From an uncultured Candidatus Cenarchaeum sp. (GTDB taxonomy: Archaea > Thermoproteota > Nitrososphaeria > Nitrososphaerales > Nitrosopumilaceae): a DNA stretch of 64,000 bases. The first letter of the stretch is position 1; each line of letters opens with the position of its first letter. Both the position numbers and the translations under genes were made by a program. The notes under the pieces are model-generated. The model worked only from the letters and a program-made list of their open reading frames with translations. It had not been told where the DNA came from and made no database searches. Shown here one piece after another: positions 62,460-64,000 of this stretch. The stretch is taken from the NCBI GenBank assembly GCA_958295735.1, contig OY282369.1, positions 2,580,983 through 2,644,982 on the forward strand, read 5' to 3'.

Positions 62460-62678
62460 AAGTCATGCATAACTCCGACCCAGCACTTCCTATGTGTGCC
62501 CCGCGCGCCTTCGACTCTCCCCGTCCCTCGGCCGCCCGATCTCCTTGGCGCTTGCCGGGTTGCGGTCAGCAGTCTTCTTTTGTTGTCGACTCGGCCTCGC
62601 CGTCTCGTCGCGGGCGCGCGTGCGGGCCGGCCGACGAAGTCAACCCGACTATTTTCCGTGGTGCCCCGTCGCCCCTCC
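62460..62678. other. Gap between tandem repeat and surface-protein remnant
   Basis: Intermediate GC. Short open frames but nothing recognisable. Confidence 0.4.
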
Positions 62679-63340
62679 CTAGCACTCCAGCCCGTACGTC
62701 ACGGTCTGGGTTATGCTGTCCGCCTCGAGCTTCGTCACGCCTGACAGGTTCACCCTGAAGTCGACGGCCACGCTGCCGGCGGCCGGCGTCCCGGCCGGTA
62801 TTGCGGAGTCCGGCGACATGAGGACGAAAGAGGCCCCCGACCGGGCGCCGCCCACGGACATCTCGGTGAGCGAGTACGGCAACACGGCCTCGGCGCCCCC
62901 GCCCCGGTGCAGCCTCCAGTCCGAGGCTGTTATGGACACGGCCGGCATCTCGACGGTGCCCGCGTTGGTCACCATCTGCCGCGCCGAGCCGCTTATCCTC
63001 CCGGGCGCGACGCTGGGTATGTCGAGCGCGCTCCTCACCAGTACTATCCCGCAGGTGTCGATGCCGCGGAGCGGCGCCCCCCGGCCTTCTGCCAGCCCGG
63101 CGGGGCCGCCGCTCGGTCAGGTTCCCGCTGACCGGCCCGCCGGGTACCTGTTGCCAGTCCGGCGACAATAATGGCGAGACGGACCACGCGTTGTACGTTA
63201 TGGGCAGTCGCAGGTCGCCGGCCGCGTCCAGGGCCATCCTGCCCAGCGGCCCGCCGCCCACCTCGTCCGCCTCGCGCACATGGGGGCCCACCTCACGGGG
63301 GTCGCCGCCCGCCAGCACCAGCACCCTTCCCAGTATCCGC
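62679..63340 (-). pseudogene. Decayed C-terminal copy of the surface protein
   Basis: The last 120 codons are in frame and match the end of the surface protein at 18706 (SGSARQMVTNAGTVEMPAVS, TPAAGSVAVDFRVNL, ITQTVTYGLEC). The preceding part (VLVLAGGDPRE, GGPLGRMALDAAGDLRLP, ITYNAWSVS) matches too but in another frame; the break lies near 63040-63130. Upstream of about 63340 no match remains. It is a 5'-truncated, frameshifted copy. Confidence 0.8.
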
Positions 63341-63690
63341 GCCAGAAGATGAAAATGTGCTCCCGTTTCGGGCCGGGCCGGGCGGCCAAAACGGCCGGGA
63401 TTTGCCGGGCACGCGGATCGGTCCCCGCCTCGCCGGCAGCCAGCAGGCGGCGCCCCGATCCGCCGGCGCGTTCCGCGGCAGCGGCCGGCCGGAGCGCCGG
63501 TTCTTGCCGTCGGGAGCGCGCCAGGCGCCCCGCGCGGGCCGGCCGCGCAGGCGCGCGCCGGCCGCCCGGCCGTGCCCCGGACCGGCGCGGCGCGGCGCGC
63601 GGAAGGGGCGGACCCCGCCCGGGCAGGGACGGCATCGGGGGCGCGGGCGATGCCGCCCGCGCCGCCCCGGCGCCAGAAGCCGGAACCGTT
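63341..63690. other. GC-rich gap, no gene seen
   Basis: Low-complexity GC-rich sequence between the surface-protein remnant and the transposase stop. No terminal inverted repeat was identified. Confidence 0.4.
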
Positions 63691-63999
63691 CTATTTTACG
63701 CACTGCAGGTAGTATTCCCGCTCGGCCTTGTCTGTTTTTATGATCTCCAGCGCGAGGCCGACCATCAGCGCCATGAACACGGACAGCGTCACGCGCCTCC
63801 GCGCGGGCCGGCCCACGGACTCCGCCGCATCCGCGCCAGCGGCGTGGTTGGACATGTGCCGCGCGTTGCAGTTGATCATGGAAAAGTACATCAGGAACGT
63901 CCTGATGGACTGGTTCTTGCTGGTCGTCATGGGGCGGTTCTGCTTGATCGACTTGTAGGCGTTCTCTATCCTCCAGCGCTGCGCGTACGCGTCCGGCAC
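63691..63999 (-). mobile_element. Transposase C-terminus (IS4-like DDE family), cut by window edge
   Basis: The visible 102 residues begin YAQRWRIENAYKSIKQNRP, the Y-x-x-R-W-x-I-E-x-x-(Y/F)-x-x-(I/L)-K block that carries the catalytic Glu in IS4/ISH3-type transposases. SIRTFLMYFSMINCNARHM follows. A C-terminal helix with RRRVTLSVFMALMVGLALEI and a Lys/Glu tail ends at 63691. The N-terminal DDE part lies outside the window. Composition is milder than in the GC-rich flanks. Confidence 0.8.
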
Positions 64000-64000
64000 G

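Overview
The window reads as a very GC-rich archaeal chromosome segment. Many genes have an AT-rich TATA-like box 22-30 bases upstream of the start codon and no room for a Shine-Dalgarno leader, so transcripts are probably leaderless. GTG and TTG starts are common, and AGG/AGA arginine and ATA isoleucine codons are frequent. The large surface protein (NHL repeats, Ig-like repeats and a periplasmic-binding-protein-like domain) resembles those of Cenarchaeum/Nitrosopumilus-type Thaumarchaeota. That assignment is inference from architecture, not a search result.

Left part (1-23 kb): a partial unknown gene, a 30-residue charged ORF and bioA (biotin synthesis) lead into a giant basic repeat protein with a C-terminal SWIM zinc finger (2694-5147). 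A long, extremely GC-rich tract follows, full of decayed duplicates: a frameshifted SWIM copy, a tandem family of small secreted Cys proteins with one truncated member, and two decayed copies of the 3' half of a DcdV/AvcD-type antiviral nucleotide deaminase. Beside the intact dcdV (14951-16465) and each decayed copy sits an intact ORF of 42-43 codons with its own TATA box. An IS66-like transposase that looks inactivated and the surface protein complete this part.

Middle and right (23-62 kb): a dense defence island. On the minus strand lie a low-GC N6-adenine methyltransferase and an operon of GHKL ATPase - DrmA - DrmB followed by a DEAH helicase. Further minus-strand genes are a second HSP90/MORC-like ATPase and a DUF2075 P-loop protein with a nuclease-like N-terminus. 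On the plus strand lie an N4-cytosine-type methyltransferase with an MvaI/BcnI-type restriction enzyme, a Shedu-like protein and a zinc-finger/homing-endonuclease-associated-repeat protein. A second, less GC-rich operon follows: DrmA - DrmB - small ORF - 1297-residue DEAH helicase. After it come an SDR oxidoreductase, two more zinc-finger/repeat paralogues and a low-GC OLD-family ATPase/TOPRIM nuclease. A vsr remnant at 27.1 kb adds to the restriction-repair theme.

The most interesting possibilities are: (1) two parallel DrmA-DrmB-DEAH helicase modules without the standard DISARM partners DrmC and DrmD, one with a PKD-like domain between its helicase lobes and a C-terminal module resembling the three stand-alone zinc-finger/repeat proteins; (2) the dcdV-linked microprotein array, where only the microproteins stay intact; (3) the SWIM protein with about 44 SPxR/K-type 15-residue repeats; (4) dispersed structured elements (R1, a 9-bp stem; R2, next to two promoters).

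The right edge holds a decayed copy of the surface-protein C-terminus and the end of a transposase gene cut by the window. Several decayed copies appear more GC-rich than their intact counterparts, which would be an unusual direction of decay.
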